Below are positions 20,260 through 30,158 of a stretch of 42,536 nucleotides of DNA, piece after piece (within the stretch, counting starts at the first letter, position 1; every line of letters begins with the position of its first letter). This DNA comes from Rhodovastum atsumiense (GTDB lineage Bacteria > Pseudomonadota > Alphaproteobacteria > Acetobacterales > Acetobacteraceae): contig JAMFSE010000019.1 in assembly GCA_026225115.1 (NCBI GenBank), positions 1-42,536 of the forward strand, in the 5' to 3' direction. Below the pieces are notes generated by a model. It ran no database searches and was not told the origin of the DNA. It worked only from the letters and a program-made list of their open reading frames with translations. A program made the translations under genes and the position numbers.

Positions 20260-20335
20260 GCGCCGGTAGCTCAACGGTTAGAGCGGACCGCTCATAACGG
20301 TTTGGTTGTGGGTTCGATTCCTACCCGGCGCACCA
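20260..20335 (+). tRNA. tRNA with CAT anticodon (elongator Met or Ile2)
   Basis: Complete cloverleaf of 76 bases with the CCA encoded. Acceptor GCGCCGG pairs with CCGGCGC. The D arm is GCTC...GAGC; the anticodon stem GACCG/CGGTT encloses CTCATAA (anticodon CAT); the T arm is GTGGG-TTCGATT-CCTAC. The first acceptor pair is G-C, so it is not a bacterial initiator tRNA (which has a C1-A72 mismatch). Choice between elongator methionine and lysidine-modified isoleucine-2 tRNA cannot be settled by eye. No integrated element or repeated tRNA 3' end is seen on either side, and the flanking gaps (20149-20259, 20336-20495) hold nothing else recognisable. Confidence 0.93.
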
Positions 20336-20495
20336 GGTTTCAGACTCAAATCTCCGCGGTCACCGGCGCGGCGCAGTACCGGCTAAATAAAGCGGCGCGA
20401 AGCATCAAAAAAATTTCAAATAAATCAGCCGGTAACGGCAAAAAACATCATTCTGTGTTTGACCTGTCCGCATCGCTGGGGCAGAGTCCGCAATA

Positions 20496-20942
20496 ATGAT
20501 CCGATTTGCATCCGTTCTGTCCGTTCTGGCCCTGGCCGCTTGCGCATCACCGCCGCCATTGACGGCTACCACTCAGGAAAGAAGTGACGCTGGGCAGGTC
20601 TACATGGATCTGCAGACTCGCGACGTCCAGACGCAGATGATGTATTACAACAATGTCCTCACTTACGGAAATGCCGTCGTTTCCTGCGGCCTTAGAACCC
20701 CGCAATGGTTCAAGCTGCTCGAAGGTGTCTATTCGCAGCAATATGCGCTGGTGCTGCAAAAGTTGCCATTGAACGTAACCCAGCAGGCACAAGCCCTTGC
20801 CTATGCCACGGCGCATGTCCAGAACCCCTCGCCGCCGCCGTATATCTGCTACCGCATCCAGCAGGATACGCTACTGCCGACATTGGACCAGGCGGTTGCC
20901 ACGCACGCCTTTGAAGTCGCGGTAGCCAAACAGGCCTCCTGA
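20496..20942 (+). CDS. Hypothetical lipoprotein
   Basis: A 148-residue protein of unknown family. It starts MIRFASVLSVLALAACAS, a short lipoprotein signal with lipobox LAAC (Cys16), so it is probably lipid-anchored in the envelope. The mature part is mostly helical by composition, with two further cysteines (VSCGLRTP and YICYRI) about 65 residues apart that could form a disulfide. It lies after the tRNA and before ettA on the same strand, with a 181-bp gap to ettA (20943-21123) that shows no clear signal. No function is proposed. Confidence 0.75.
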   Translation: MIRFASVLSVLALAACASPPPLTATTQERSDAGQVYMDLQTRDVQTQMMYYNNVLTYGNAVVSCGLRTPQWFKLLEGVYSQQYALVLQKLPLNVTQQAQALAYATAHVQNPSPPPYICYRIQQDTLLPTLDQAVATHAFEVAVAKQAS

Positions 20943-21123
20943 TACCGCGCTGCGTTTACGGCGTCGCGCACAAGGTTTACCAGCACCCCTGTGACTGAAA
21001 CGCCGTTTTATGCGATGAGCAGGCGCATGTGGACCCGATCTTCAAATTTCCGCAGCCTCCGGCTGACTGCTGAGCCCTGGCAGCGCCGCGGGATTCAAGC
21101 GATACATCAAGGATTTCAATTAG

Positions 21124-22803
<1,680 letters not shown>

Positions 22804-22815
22804 TCGCTAGCGCCC

Positions 22816-23334
22816 ATGTTATCCCCGTGGCGTCTGGCGACGGCGCGGTTGATCTTAACGCCTGTCGCCCCGGCTGATCTCGACGATATCAGCAGACTGA
22901 AGGCCGATCCGCGCGCTTTTGCGCAGATGTTGGGCGGCGTGCGTTCGCGCCTGCGCTCGGCTGAGGAAATGGCCGAAGATATACGTTTCTGGGGCGAACA
23001 TGGCTTCGGGATGTGGGCGGTCCGTGCCCGCTCCGGCAACGCCTTCATGGGCATCACCGGTTTGATGCACCGGCCGGATGGGCGCGGCGTCGCATTGCGC
23101 TTCGCCCTCTGGCCGCAGGCGCGCGGCGTCGGGCTGGCGAGCGAAGCCGCCAGCGCGGCTTTGGTATATGAGCATGAGACGGCCGGATTGCAGAAGGTGA
23201 TCGCGGTCGCAAGGGAAGATAATTTCTCCTCCCGCATGGTCATCGGCGCCATCGGCATGACGGAGGTGGACCGCTTCATGCATGAGGGGGTGCAGCGTGT
23301 GCTTTATCAATCGAGCTGGAGGGCCAGCCGCTGA
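22816..23334 (+). CDS. GNAT family N-acetyltransferase (RimJ/RimL-like)
   Basis: A 172-residue acetyltransferase of the RimJ/RimL type. It begins with the common LATARLILTPVAPADLD pattern. Acetyl-CoA-binding segment WPQARGVGLASEAASAAL near residues 98-115 has the R-G-x-G-x-A core, and VIAVAREDNFSSRMVIGAIGM matches the N-x-x-S-x-x-x motif region of the subfamily. It lies only 12 bp behind ettA, so probably in the same transcript. Whether it modifies a ribosomal protein or a small molecule is unknown. Confidence 0.87.
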   Translation: MLSPWRLATARLILTPVAPADLDDISRLKADPRAFAQMLGGVRSRLRSAEEMAEDIRFWGEHGFGMWAVRARSGNAFMGITGLMHRPDGRGVALRFALWPQARGVGLASEAASAALVYEHETAGLQKVIAVAREDNFSSRMVIGAIGMTEVDRFMHEGVQRVLYQSSWRASR

Positions 23335-23475
23335 TCGCCCGAACAACCCAAACCGCGCTCAAAACTCTCCGTAGCTTCAAGCTCGGGTGAATTCCAATCC
23401 ATAACTGCCAGTATTCAGGATGGAAGCTTGCGCGATACGGCAAAACCCACACTATGGAAGTGCTGGGAGGATATC

Positions 23476-23814
23476 GTGACTCGCGACGAACAGAAGAGCA
23501 TTATTGGCTTCATCGAATTGACCGTGAAGCCGGCTCCCATCGCGCAGACGGCGCCGCTCGATATCGAGGCCGATGCCATCATCCGGGCGTTGTTCGTCCG
23601 CAATCCTGAAGCTGCCTATCGCATGACCATGCTGGCAATGGCCCAGGCCGAGGAATTGGAACGGGTAAAAACCGAACTGGATCACGAGCGAAAAAGCTTC
23701 CGAGGCAGCTGGCTGTCGCGGCTGCTGAAAAAAGAGGACACGCTGCGCCGCAGTCCCCGTCGCGACCCCAGGCTGCCCATTTTCGGTCCGAACATTCGCT
23801 CTGGGAACAGCTAG
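23476..23814 (+). CDS. Short DUF2076-like protein
   Basis: 112 residues from GTG at 23476, chosen because GGGAGG (23465-23470) is 5 bases upstream; the in-frame ATG at 23428 lacks such a site. The sequence DEQKSIIGFIELTVK, then LDIEADAIIRALFVRNPEAA and MLAMAQAEELERVKTELDHE resembles the N-terminal helical domain of DUF2076 proteins (acidic 'D-EAD-LI' helix, 'NP-AAY' turn, coiled-coil tail). Full DUF2076 proteins are usually longer with a Gly/Ala-rich tail that is absent here. No signal peptide. Function unknown. Its TAG stop lies in a 14-bp tandem duplication just before hemB. Confidence 0.6.
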   Translation: MTRDEQKSIIGFIELTVKPAPIAQTAPLDIEADAIIRALFVRNPEAAYRMTMLAMAQAEELERVKTELDHERKSFRGSWLSRLLKKEDTLRRSPRRDPRLPIFGPNIRSGNS

Positions 23815-23838
23815 CCGGCCGCGCCTAGCCGGCCGCGC
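23811..23838. repeat. Exact 14-bp tandem duplication at the DUF2076 gene end
   Basis: CTAGCCGGCCGCGC occurs twice head to tail (23811-23824 and 23825-23838). The first copy contains the TAG stop of the preceding gene. It is most simply a slippage duplication in G+C-rich sequence. Confidence 0.8.
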
Positions 23839-23882
23839 ACGGCCGCAAATGACTTTTCTTCCAAAACCGCCTATCAAACCGC

Positions 23883-24875
23883 ATGATCACCCGCCGCTTT
23901 CCGTCGACGCGCATGCGCCGCAATCGCTTTGATGCCGCCACCCGCCGTCTGGTTGCTGAAAACGCCCTATCCGTTAGTGACCTGATCTGGCCTATTTTCA
24001 TTAAGGGCGGCGATGGTCCTCCGGAGCCTATCGCTTCGATGCCGGGCGTATTCCGGAGCAGCGTCAGCGGGCTCGCCCGGCATGTGACGGATGCCGCCGA
24101 GCTTGGCATTCCCGCCATTGCCTTGTTTCCGGCAATCCCGGCCGCATTGAAAGATTCCGAAGCCAGCGAGGCATTGAACCCGGAAAACCTGATTTGCAGC
24201 GCCGCCCGCCTGCTAAAAGCAGAATTCCCGCAAATCGCGTTGATCGGCGATGCGGCGCTCGATCCCTATACCGATCACGGCCATGACGGCCTGATCCGCG
24301 AAGGCTATGTCGCCAATGACGAGACGCTTGCCATGCTGGTCAAGCAGTCCGTTAACCAGGCCGATGCCGGTATCGACATCATCGCCCCTTCCGACATGAT
24401 GGATGGCCGCATTGGCGCCATCCGTGCCGGGCTCGATGCGGCCGGTCACATTCACACCCGTCTCATGAGCTACGCCGCCAAATACGCCTCGGCATTCTAC
24501 GGCCCGTTCCGGGATGCGATCGGCTCCGGCTCCGCCCTGAGGGGCGACAAGAAAACCTATCAGATGGATCCCGCCAATGCCGAGGAAGCGCTACATGAAG
24601 TGGCGCAGGATCTAAGCGAGGGTGCGGATATGATCATGGTCAAGCCTGGCATGCCCTATCTCGACATCATCCGCCGGGTGAAGGAACGCTTCGAGGTGCC
24701 GGTTTTTGCGTATCAGGTGTCCGGCGAGTACGCGATGATCATGGCGGCCGTCCAGAACGGCTGGCTGGACCATGACCGCGCCATGCTGGAGAGTCTGATC
24801 GCCTTCAAACGCGCGGGATGCTCCGGCATCCTCACCTATTTCGCCATCGAAGCTGCCCGGGAGTTATATAAATGA
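23883..24875 (+). CDS. hemB: Delta-aminolevulinic acid dehydratase (porphobilinogen synthase)
   Basis: Condenses two 5-aminolevulinate molecules to porphobilinogen in haem synthesis. It is 330 residues, TIM barrel. The Schiff-base lysine is Lys254 in MIMVKPGMPYLD and the second active-site lysine is Lys200 in SYAAKYASAFYGPFRDA. At the metal site the sequence is GDAALDPYTDHGHDG (122-136), with aspartates instead of the zinc-binding cysteines of E. coli HemB, so this is the magnesium-type enzyme known from Pseudomonas and Bradyrhizobium. The stop overlaps the following SDR gene (ATGA). Confidence 0.97.
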   Translation: MITRRFPSTRMRRNRFDAATRRLVAENALSVSDLIWPIFIKGGDGPPEPIASMPGVFRSSVSGLARHVTDAAELGIPAIALFPAIPAALKDSEASEALNPENLICSAARLLKAEFPQIALIGDAALDPYTDHGHDGLIREGYVANDETLAMLVKQSVNQADAGIDIIAPSDMMDGRIGAIRAGLDAAGHIHTRLMSYAAKYASAFYGPFRDAIGSGSALRGDKKTYQMDPANAEEALHEVAQDLSEGADMIMVKPGMPYLDIIRRVKERFEVPVFAYQVSGEYAMIMAAVQNGWLDHDRAMLESLIAFKRAGCSGILTYFAIEAARELYK

Positions 24876-25789
24876 CCGCATGGACGACCGCAGAAATCCC
24901 CGTCCAGACCGGCAAGACCGCGATCGTCACCGGCGCCAATAGCGGGATCGGTTTTTATACCGCCTTCGAACTGGCCCGGGCCGGCGCCAAAGTGATTATT
25001 GCCGCGCGCAATGAGGCCAAGGGACTGACCGCCGCGGCCGCGATCAACGACAAAATCCCCGGATCGCCCGCCAGCTTCGAATGGCTCGACCTCGCCAGCC
25101 TCGCTTCAGTCGCGAGCTTCGCTGCCCGTGTCAGCGAAACCCTGCCCGCGCTCGATATGCTCATCAACAATGCCGGCGTGATGGCATTGCCCAGCCGGCA
25201 GGTGACGGAAGACGGGTTCGAGATGCAATTCGGCGTTAACTACCTTGGCCATTTTGCCCTGACCGCGCAGCTTCTGCCGCTGCTCCGCACGGCGGCCGCG
25301 CCGCGCACCGTCCAGCTCAGCAGCATCGCCCACCGCACCGGCAAAATCGATTTCGCGGATTTGCAGTCGGCGCGAAAATACGTCCCCTGGACCGCCTATA
25401 ATCAATCGAAGCTGGCGATGCTGATTTTTGCGTTCGAACTGCAGCGCCGCAGTGACGCCAATGGCTGGAACCTGCTCTCGGTTGCCGCCCATCCAGGTGT
25501 TTCGGTGACCGAGCTGATGGCGAACGGGCCAGGCACCACGACCATTGTCGGGCGGCTCGGCGCATTCGCCGTTTCCATTATCGGACAATCCGCCGCCGCC
25601 GGCGCGCTGCCCACGCTGCTTGCGGCAACCGCGCCGGTGACGCCTGGCGGCTATTACGGCCCAACCGGCTTTCAGGAACTCCGCGGCGCGCCCGGCATTG
25701 CCGTTGCAAAACCGCAGGCGAAAGACCTCGGCACGGCAAAGCGGCTTTGGGAAATATCCGAGGAACTCACCAAAACCAGCTTTGCCTAA
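24872..25789 (+). CDS. SDR oxidoreductase (retinol dehydrogenase-like)
   Basis: A 305-residue classical short-chain dehydrogenase. Cofactor motif TGANSGIGFYTAFELARAG (residues about 20-38), the INNAGVMALP motif, the NYLGHFALTAQLLPLL helix, and the catalytic YNQSK (Tyr and Lys four apart). Length and sequence style match the RDH/WWOX-like group of SDRs. The ATG overlaps the hemB stop by four bases, so it is co-translated with hemB, but no role in haem synthesis is known for this family. It converges with the next gene, with a 4-base overlap of the two coding ends. Confidence 0.92.
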   Translation: MTAWTTAEIPVQTGKTAIVTGANSGIGFYTAFELARAGAKVIIAARNEAKGLTAAAAINDKIPGSPASFEWLDLASLASVASFAARVSETLPALDMLINNAGVMALPSRQVTEDGFEMQFGVNYLGHFALTAQLLPLLRTAAAPRTVQLSSIAHRTGKIDFADLQSARKYVPWTAYNQSKLAMLIFAFELQRRSDANGWNLLSVAAHPGVSVTELMANGPGTTTIVGRLGAFAVSIIGQSAAAGALPTLLAATAPVTPGGYYGPTGFQELRGAPGIAVAKPQAKDLGTAKRLWEISEELTKTSFA

Positions 25790-26508
25790 ATTCTCCCGGT
25801 CATGGCCGCTTTCATCACCGCAAGCCGATCGGCAAGCCCCCTCGGACGGTAAGGCTTGCCTAGATCGCGCCTGGCAAACACCGCGGGCAGCACCGCCGGC
25901 AGTATCTTACGCGGCGGCTCTTCGCGCAGCAGCCTGCGTGCGGCCTGGATGATTCCGGCCGTTCCGGTCCCATCTGCCGGCAGCAGGCTTCTGCCGGCAG
26001 CCGCGAGATAAGGTGCAGCCCGCAGAACACCGGATATTCCGTAGGCGGTTCCCAGTGCCTCGGCCGCATCGGAGTCGGCACCCAGTACCTTCCCGGAAAT
26101 GCGCGACAGTAAACCGGCGGTGCCGCGGACATATTTCATGAAAGCGTCTAAATCCGGTATTTCAGGCTCGGTCTCCATCTCCCGGCCGTCGATCAGCCTG
26201 GCCAGATCAACGCGCTCGAATATCCCGGCCGCCAATGCCTCGCTCAATGGCGTGGCGATGTCATGCTTTTTCTCCACCCCTTCCACCACTTCACGCCACC
26301 AAGTGAGACGGATCAGCGCCAGCATCGGCTCCGAAGCGACCTCGCGGGCGCGCGCCAGCTCATTGTTGAAGGCATAAAGGAGCCAAAGGGCTTCGCGCTT
26401 CTCCTGGGGCGCGAACACGCTACAGAAAAACCGGTCCGGGTCCGCCCGCCGTACATGTTCAATTAGCGCGCTTGACGTTGGCATTGGCAGTCCATAGCTA
26501 GTCACCAT
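25786..26508 (-). CDS. Squalene/phytoene synthase family protein
   Basis: A 240-residue all-helical trans-isoprenyl-diphosphate synthase fold. RADPDRFFCSVFAPQEKREALWLLYAF and ELARAREVASEPM match the start of the family, with an aspartate-poor first motif. RLTWWREVVEG and YVRGTAGLLSRI are also typical. The usual DxxxD-rich motifs of true synthases are weak, so it may belong to the NDUFAF6-like (complex I assembly) branch rather than a carotenoid or hopanoid enzyme; no other isoprenoid genes lie nearby. The start could also be the ATG at 26484 (MPTSSALIEHV). It is divergent from sodB, with only 28 bp between starts. Confidence 0.8.
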   Translation of the reverse strand: MVTSYGLPMPTSSALIEHVRRADPDRFFCSVFAPQEKREALWLLYAFNNELARAREVASEPMLALIRLTWWREVVEGVEKKHDIATPLSEALAAGIFERVDLARLIDGREMETEPEIPDLDAFMKYVRGTAGLLSRISGKVLGADSDAAEALGTAYGISGVLRAAPYLAAAGRSLLPADGTGTAGIIQAARRLLREEPPRKILPAVLPAVFARRDLGKPYRPRGLADRLAVMKAAMTGRI

Positions 26509-26536
26509 GGTGAGATAAACCCAACAGGAGATAGAA

Positions 26537-27145
26537 ATGGCTTTTGAACTTCCCTCCCTTCCCTATTCTACCAGCGCCCTAGCCGATGTGGGCATGTGCC
26601 AGGAAACGCTCGAAATCCATCACGGCAAGCACCATCAGGCCTATGTCACCGCGCTGAACGGCTTCGTTGAGAAAGACAGCAACCTGCAGGGCAAGACGCT
26701 CGAGGAAATCATCCATTATTCCTATAACAAGCCGGATATCGCGCCGATCTTCAACAACTCCGGCCAGATACTGAACCATAATATCTTCTGGGAAAGCATG
26801 AGCCCGACCGGCGGCAAAATCCCCACCAAGCTGGAAGCCAAGCTGACCGAGGATTTCGGCGGCGTCGCACAGTTCAAGGAAGCCTTTAAAACCGCCGCCA
26901 CCACCCAGTTTGGCTCCGGCTGGGCCTGGCTGGTGCTGGCCGCCGACGGCAAGTTGAAAGTTGTTAAAACCCCGAACGCCGGCAGCCCGCTTGCCAGCGG
27001 TGAAGGCAAAATCCTGTTCGTGATGGATGTTTGGGAACATGCTTATTATCTGGATTTCCGCAACCGCCGTCCGGATTTCACCACCAACTGGCTCGATAAA
27101 ATTGCCAATTACGAATATGCCGAGGCGAATCTCGCCACTGCCTGA
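26537..27145 (+). CDS. sodB: Superoxide dismutase, Fe/Mn family (probably Fe)
   Basis: Dismutates superoxide in the cytoplasm. It is 202 residues. Metal ligands are His28 (EIHHGKHH), His81 (GQILNHNIFW), Asp164 and His168 (VMDVWEHAYY). A glutamine in the N-terminal domain (NNSGQILNH) and the TQFGSGWAWLV segment favour the iron form. The RBS CAGGAGA lies just upstream. The 28-bp space to the divergent phytoene-synthase-like gene means its promoter must lie within that gene's 5' end. A strong terminator follows. Confidence 0.97.
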   Translation: MAFELPSLPYSTSALADVGMCQETLEIHHGKHHQAYVTALNGFVEKDSNLQGKTLEEIIHYSYNKPDIAPIFNNSGQILNHNIFWESMSPTGGKIPTKLEAKLTEDFGGVAQFKEAFKTAATTQFGSGWAWLVLAADGKLKVVKTPNAGSPLASGEGKILFVMDVWEHAYYLDFRNRRPDFTTNWLDKIANYEYAEANLATA

Positions 27146-27170
27146 ACCCCTGAAAATTAACCATTAACAA

Positions 27171-27203
27171 AACGGAGCAGCCATTCGCTGCTCCGTTTTT
27201 TTT
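27171..27203 (+). terminator. Rho-independent terminator of sodB
   Basis: An 11-bp stem: AACGGAGCAG (27171-27180) pairs with CTGCTCCGTT (27188-27197), plus one C-G pair closing the loop. A T8 run follows (27196-27203). Preceding A's also give it some function for the convergent mbfA transcript. Confidence 0.9.
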
Positions 27204-27210
27204 GACCGGA

Positions 27211-28167
27211 TTATCCGGCGCCGATCAGCACGCCGGTCGCGAATACCAGGCCGCCTCCAAGTGCGACCTGCAGGCTCGCGCGCAGCAGTGACGTATCCAT
27301 ATATTTCCACCGCACCCAGGAAATCACGGCCAGCTCCACCACCACGACGACAAAGGCGACGCTAAGCGCGGTCCATAAATTCGGGATCAAAAACGGCAGT
27401 GTATGCCCAAGCCCCCCCAAGGCCGTCATCACCCCGGTAATCACGCCGCGGTAAATCGGCGAGCCACGGCCGGTCAGACTGCCGTCATCGGAGAGCGCCT
27501 CGGCAAATCCCATCGAAATCCCGGCGCCGATGGCCGCCGCCAACCCGACGACAAACGCCGACCATGGCCGGCCGGTTGAAAACGCCGCCGCGAATATCGG
27601 CGCAAGCGTTGAGACCGAGCCATCCATCAAGCCCACCAGCCCGGGCTGGATATACTGCAGCAAAAACATTCGTTTCGCTGTCGCATCCTCGGACCCGCGG
27701 GCTTTCTGCGTCAGATTTTCTTCCGAAAGACTATCCACCCGCTGCTCATGGCTCTGTTCGACCTCCGCCAGATCGCCCAGCAATTTGCGGATCGACACAT
27801 CGGTCGCCCGCGACGCCGCCAGCCGGTAGAACCGCTGCGTCTCGGTTTCCATGCCCTCCGCCAGCTTCCGCACGTCCTCAATGGAAGGTTTCGGCATCTG
27901 CCAGACCGGCTTGCGGTTCAGGAATCCGCGAATGTCCTGGCGCCGGATCAGGGGAATATGGTCGCCGAATTTCTCCCGGTAGAGGTCTAGCAGCTGGTGC
28001 CGGTGCTCGGTTTCCTCCTCCGCCATGGCGGAGAAAATTTTCGCCGTAGCCGGGTACTCTTCACGCATGCGCTCGACCAGATCGTTATAGATACGGCCAT
28101 CTTCCTCCTCGGCCCCGATTGCCAACGCCAGAACCTCACGCTCCGAAAGCTCTGAAAAATCCCGCAT
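27211..28167 (-). CDS. mbfA: Membrane-bound ferritin / iron exporter MbfA
   Basis: A 318-residue fusion of a cytoplasmic rubrerythrin/ferritin-like domain (residues about 1-150) and a VIT1/CCC1-like membrane domain (about 165-318). Di-iron ligands are visible in the first part: [31 protein letters not shown] and [10 protein letters not shown]. The membrane part has [19 protein letters not shown] and [11 protein letters not shown], the VIT signature region. In rhizobia this family exports iron and protects against peroxide under iron excess. It faces sodB tail to tail, and its start is divergent from the TPR-sulfotransferase. Candidate TGC...GCA inverted repeats in the shared promoter are described separately. 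Confidence 0.93.
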   Translation of the reverse strand: MRDFSELSEREVLALAIGAEEEDGRIYNDLVERMREEYPATAKIFSAMAEEETEHRHQLLDLYREKFGDHIPLIRRQDIRGFLNRKPVWQMPKPSIEDVRKLAEGMETETQRFYRLAASRATDVSIRKLLGDLAEVEQSHEQRVDSLSEENLTQKARGSEDATAKRMFLLQYIQPGLVGLMDGSVSTLAPIFAAAFSTGRPWSAFVVGLAAAIGAGISMGFAEALSDDGSLTGRGSPIYRGVITGVMTALGGLGHTLPFLIPNLWTALSVAFVVVVVELAVISWVRWKYMDTSLLRASLQVALGGGLVFATGVLIGAG

Positions 28168-28251
28168 GCGAACCCCTGCCTATGCCCGACATGTGGCCGC
28201 ATGCTGCAAAATCGTCAAGCTATTCCTTGCAACTTTCAAAATGCTTGCGAA

Positions 28252-28266
28252 TGCTTATCAAATGCA
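28252..28266. promoter_or_regulatory. Candidate iron-type operator upstream of mbfA
   Basis: TGCTTATCAAATGCA is a 15-bp imperfect inverted repeat (7-1-7) with TGC/GCA ends, the general form of alphaproteobacterial Fur/Mur boxes. It lies 85 bp upstream of the mbfA start. It is flanked by a second ATGCTT at 28241. No scoring was possible; it may be chance in an A+T-rich region. Confidence 0.25.
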
Positions 28267-28324
28267 AAACCAATACACATCTACAGGTTGTATTCGTCCT
28301 CATAACGTTTATACTGAAATAACA

Positions 28325-28336
28325 ATGCAATTGCAT
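28325..28336. promoter_or_regulatory. Perfect 12-bp palindrome at the sulfotransferase start
   Basis: ATGCAATTGCAT is perfectly palindromic and contains TGCAATTGCA. It overlaps the first possible start codon (28335) of the TPR-sulfotransferase gene, which argues for either operator function or use of a later start (28350). It lies in the divergent promoter region shared with mbfA. Confidence 0.3.
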
Positions 28337-30158
28337 GGGAATGAACCCGATGCTGAAGACGGCTTTATGCGGCTGCGGCAGCGGTCTGCGCGAGACGCGC
28401 TGCTGCGATTCCAACGCCGCCGCATGGCCGGAAACGGGCAGCGCCGAGATCCTTGATCCGATGGCGGCTGAAGCCAGCAAGCTGTTTTCCGAGCAAAAAA
28501 CCCGCGAGGCCGAAACGCTGCTGCTCAAGCTGCTGGACCTCGCCCCCAATCACCGGCTGGCGCTGCGGCTGCTGCTGGAATTGCGGAAAGCCGCAAATAT
28601 AAACCCCGCCACGGAAGTGCTCGGCCGCAGGTTGGCCGCACTTCCCGGCACCGCAGTGCAGGCGACCGCCGCCAATCTGGCGCTGGCGCAATGGCTGATC
28701 GGCCAGAACCGTCATGCCGAAGCCGAGCCCGCTGCGCGAGAAGCGTTAAAGAATAGCCCTCGCGATCCAACTGCCCACCATGTAATGGGCGCGGTTTTCT
28801 CCGAAGCCGGACAGTTGCGCCAGGGCGAGCACCATTACCGCAGGGCGCTGGCGCTGCAGGCGCGCGAGGACGGCACGTTGCTCGGCAATCTAGCCTGGAA
28901 TTTGAAGCTGCAGGGCAAGTTGGAAGAATCTGCCGCGAATTACCAACGCGCCTTGGCGATTCGGCCGGATAATCGCCGCGCCATCGGCGGCTTTGCCCAG
29001 CTGGAGGCCGCACGCGGCAATTATGATCATGCCGGGAAACTGCTGGATGCGGCCCTGGAGGAAACGCCGGCGGATCGCAGCTTGCGGCTATTGAGGGTTT
29101 TGCTGGATTTGATTCTGAAACGGCCGGAAGCGGTACTCGAGCGGCTGGATGACACCGTAGAGCTGCTGCCGCCGGAGCTGATCGCACGCGGCCAGGCCTG
29201 CCTCGCTCTGGACCGGACTGCGGACGCTATTGCCGCGTTCGCGATGGCAAAGCAGCTGCAGCGGGAGCGTTTCGGCCGGCAATATGCACCCAACACCTTT
29301 ATTGCGAGAGCCGCGCAATACCGGGCATTTTTCACTGCCAACCGGCTTGCGGCGTTGCCGAAGTTGCCTGCCATGGAACCACCGCAGCCGGTCTTCCTTC
29401 TCGGCTTCCCCGGCTGCGGTACCTCCCTGCTGGAACAGCTGATGGCGAAAATCCCCGGCTTCATCGCCGGCGATGAGTTGATGCCCATCGCCGAATTGCT
29501 CTCCCTCCCGGCGTTTGAAAACTATCCAGACTGCCTTTTGGACTTTTTGATCGGCGACGGTCTGGATCGGCTTGCGGCGCTGCGTACCCAGGTCCTGGAG
29601 ACGCTCGGCACAGCCTGCGACGCTTCGAAAGAACATCAATTTATAACATTGCGCGCCGCAGGCGATGTCTGGCATCTCGGTCTGATCAAAATGCTGTTTC
29701 CGGAGGCGCCGATTATCCATCTGCTGCGGCATCCGTTGGACGTCGCCGTCACCAATTTTTCCCGCGAGAAACAGCTCGAAGCCGATTGCGCCGTTTCTCT
29801 CAAAGCCCTGGCCCAGCATTTTGATCTGACAATGTCGATGATCCGGCATTACCGCGGCCAGCTCACGCTGCGCTATCTGCCGATCCGCTATGAGGCGCTG
29901 GTCGAAGACCCGGCAGCGGCGCTGCGGGAAATATTGGAATTCATCGGCTTCGATGCAGCCATACCCGCTGCGACGGAGCTTCGCGCCAACGGCGCCGCCG
30001 CCGCCGGCCGGGTTCCAAATCATGCCGTCGTCCAGCAACCCATCCACGACCGCGGCATCGGCCGCTTCCGAATTTTTGAAGCCGCCGCACCAAATTTGTT
30101 CAGCGAGATCCGCCCGATCCTGGCGCCCTGGATCGAGGCGCTGGGCTATGCCTCATGA
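28335..30158 (+). CDS. TPR-containing sulfotransferase with N-terminal SEC-C-like motif
   Basis: A 607-residue three-part protein. Residues 12-24 (CGCGSGLRETRCC) match the spacing of the SEC-C zinc motif (CxCGSGxxxxxCC). Residues about 35-330 are tetratricopeptide repeats, e.g. LAWNLKLQGKLEESAANYQR. Residues about 350-607 are a sulfotransferase domain with the PAPS-binding loop FLLGFPGCGTSLLEQ (354-368; most relatives have RSGT, here GCGT) and the 3'-phosphate motif RHPLDVAVTNF (465-475). There is no signal peptide, so it acts in the cytoplasm. Start may be 28335, 28341 or 28350. It overlaps the TPR-glycosyltransferase gene as ATGA. A role in surface glycan or protein modification is inferred. 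Confidence 0.85.
   Translation: MGMNPMLKTALCGCGSGLRETRCCDSNAAAWPETGSAEILDPMAAEASKLFSEQKTREAETLLLKLLDLAPNHRLALRLLLELRKAANINPATEVLGRRLAALPGTAVQATAANLALAQWLIGQNRHAEAEPAAREALKNSPRDPTAHHVMGAVFSEAGQLRQGEHHYRRALALQAREDGTLLGNLAWNLKLQGKLEESAANYQRALAIRPDNRRAIGGFAQLEAARGNYDHAGKLLDAALEETPADRSLRLLRVLLDLILKRPEAVLERLDDTVELLPPELIARGQACLALDRTADAIAAFAMAKQLQRERFGRQYAPNTFIARAAQYRAFFTANRLAALPKLPAMEPPQPVFLLGFPGCGTSLLEQLMAKIPGFIAGDELMPIAELLSLPAFENYPDCLLDFLIGDGLDRLAALRTQVLETLGTACDASKEHQFITLRAAGDVWHLGLIKMLFPEAPIIHLLRHPLDVAVTNFSREKQLEADCAVSLKALAQHFDLTMSMIRHYRGQLTLRYLPIRYEALVEDPAAALREILEFIGFDAAIPAATELRANGAAAAGRVPNHAVVQQPIHDRGIGRFRIFEAAAPNLFSEIRPILAPWIEALGYAS

Noticed and set aside
20227-20496. An 89-codon open frame across the tRNA gene
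   Set aside because: It runs through the tRNA and has no protein-like features.
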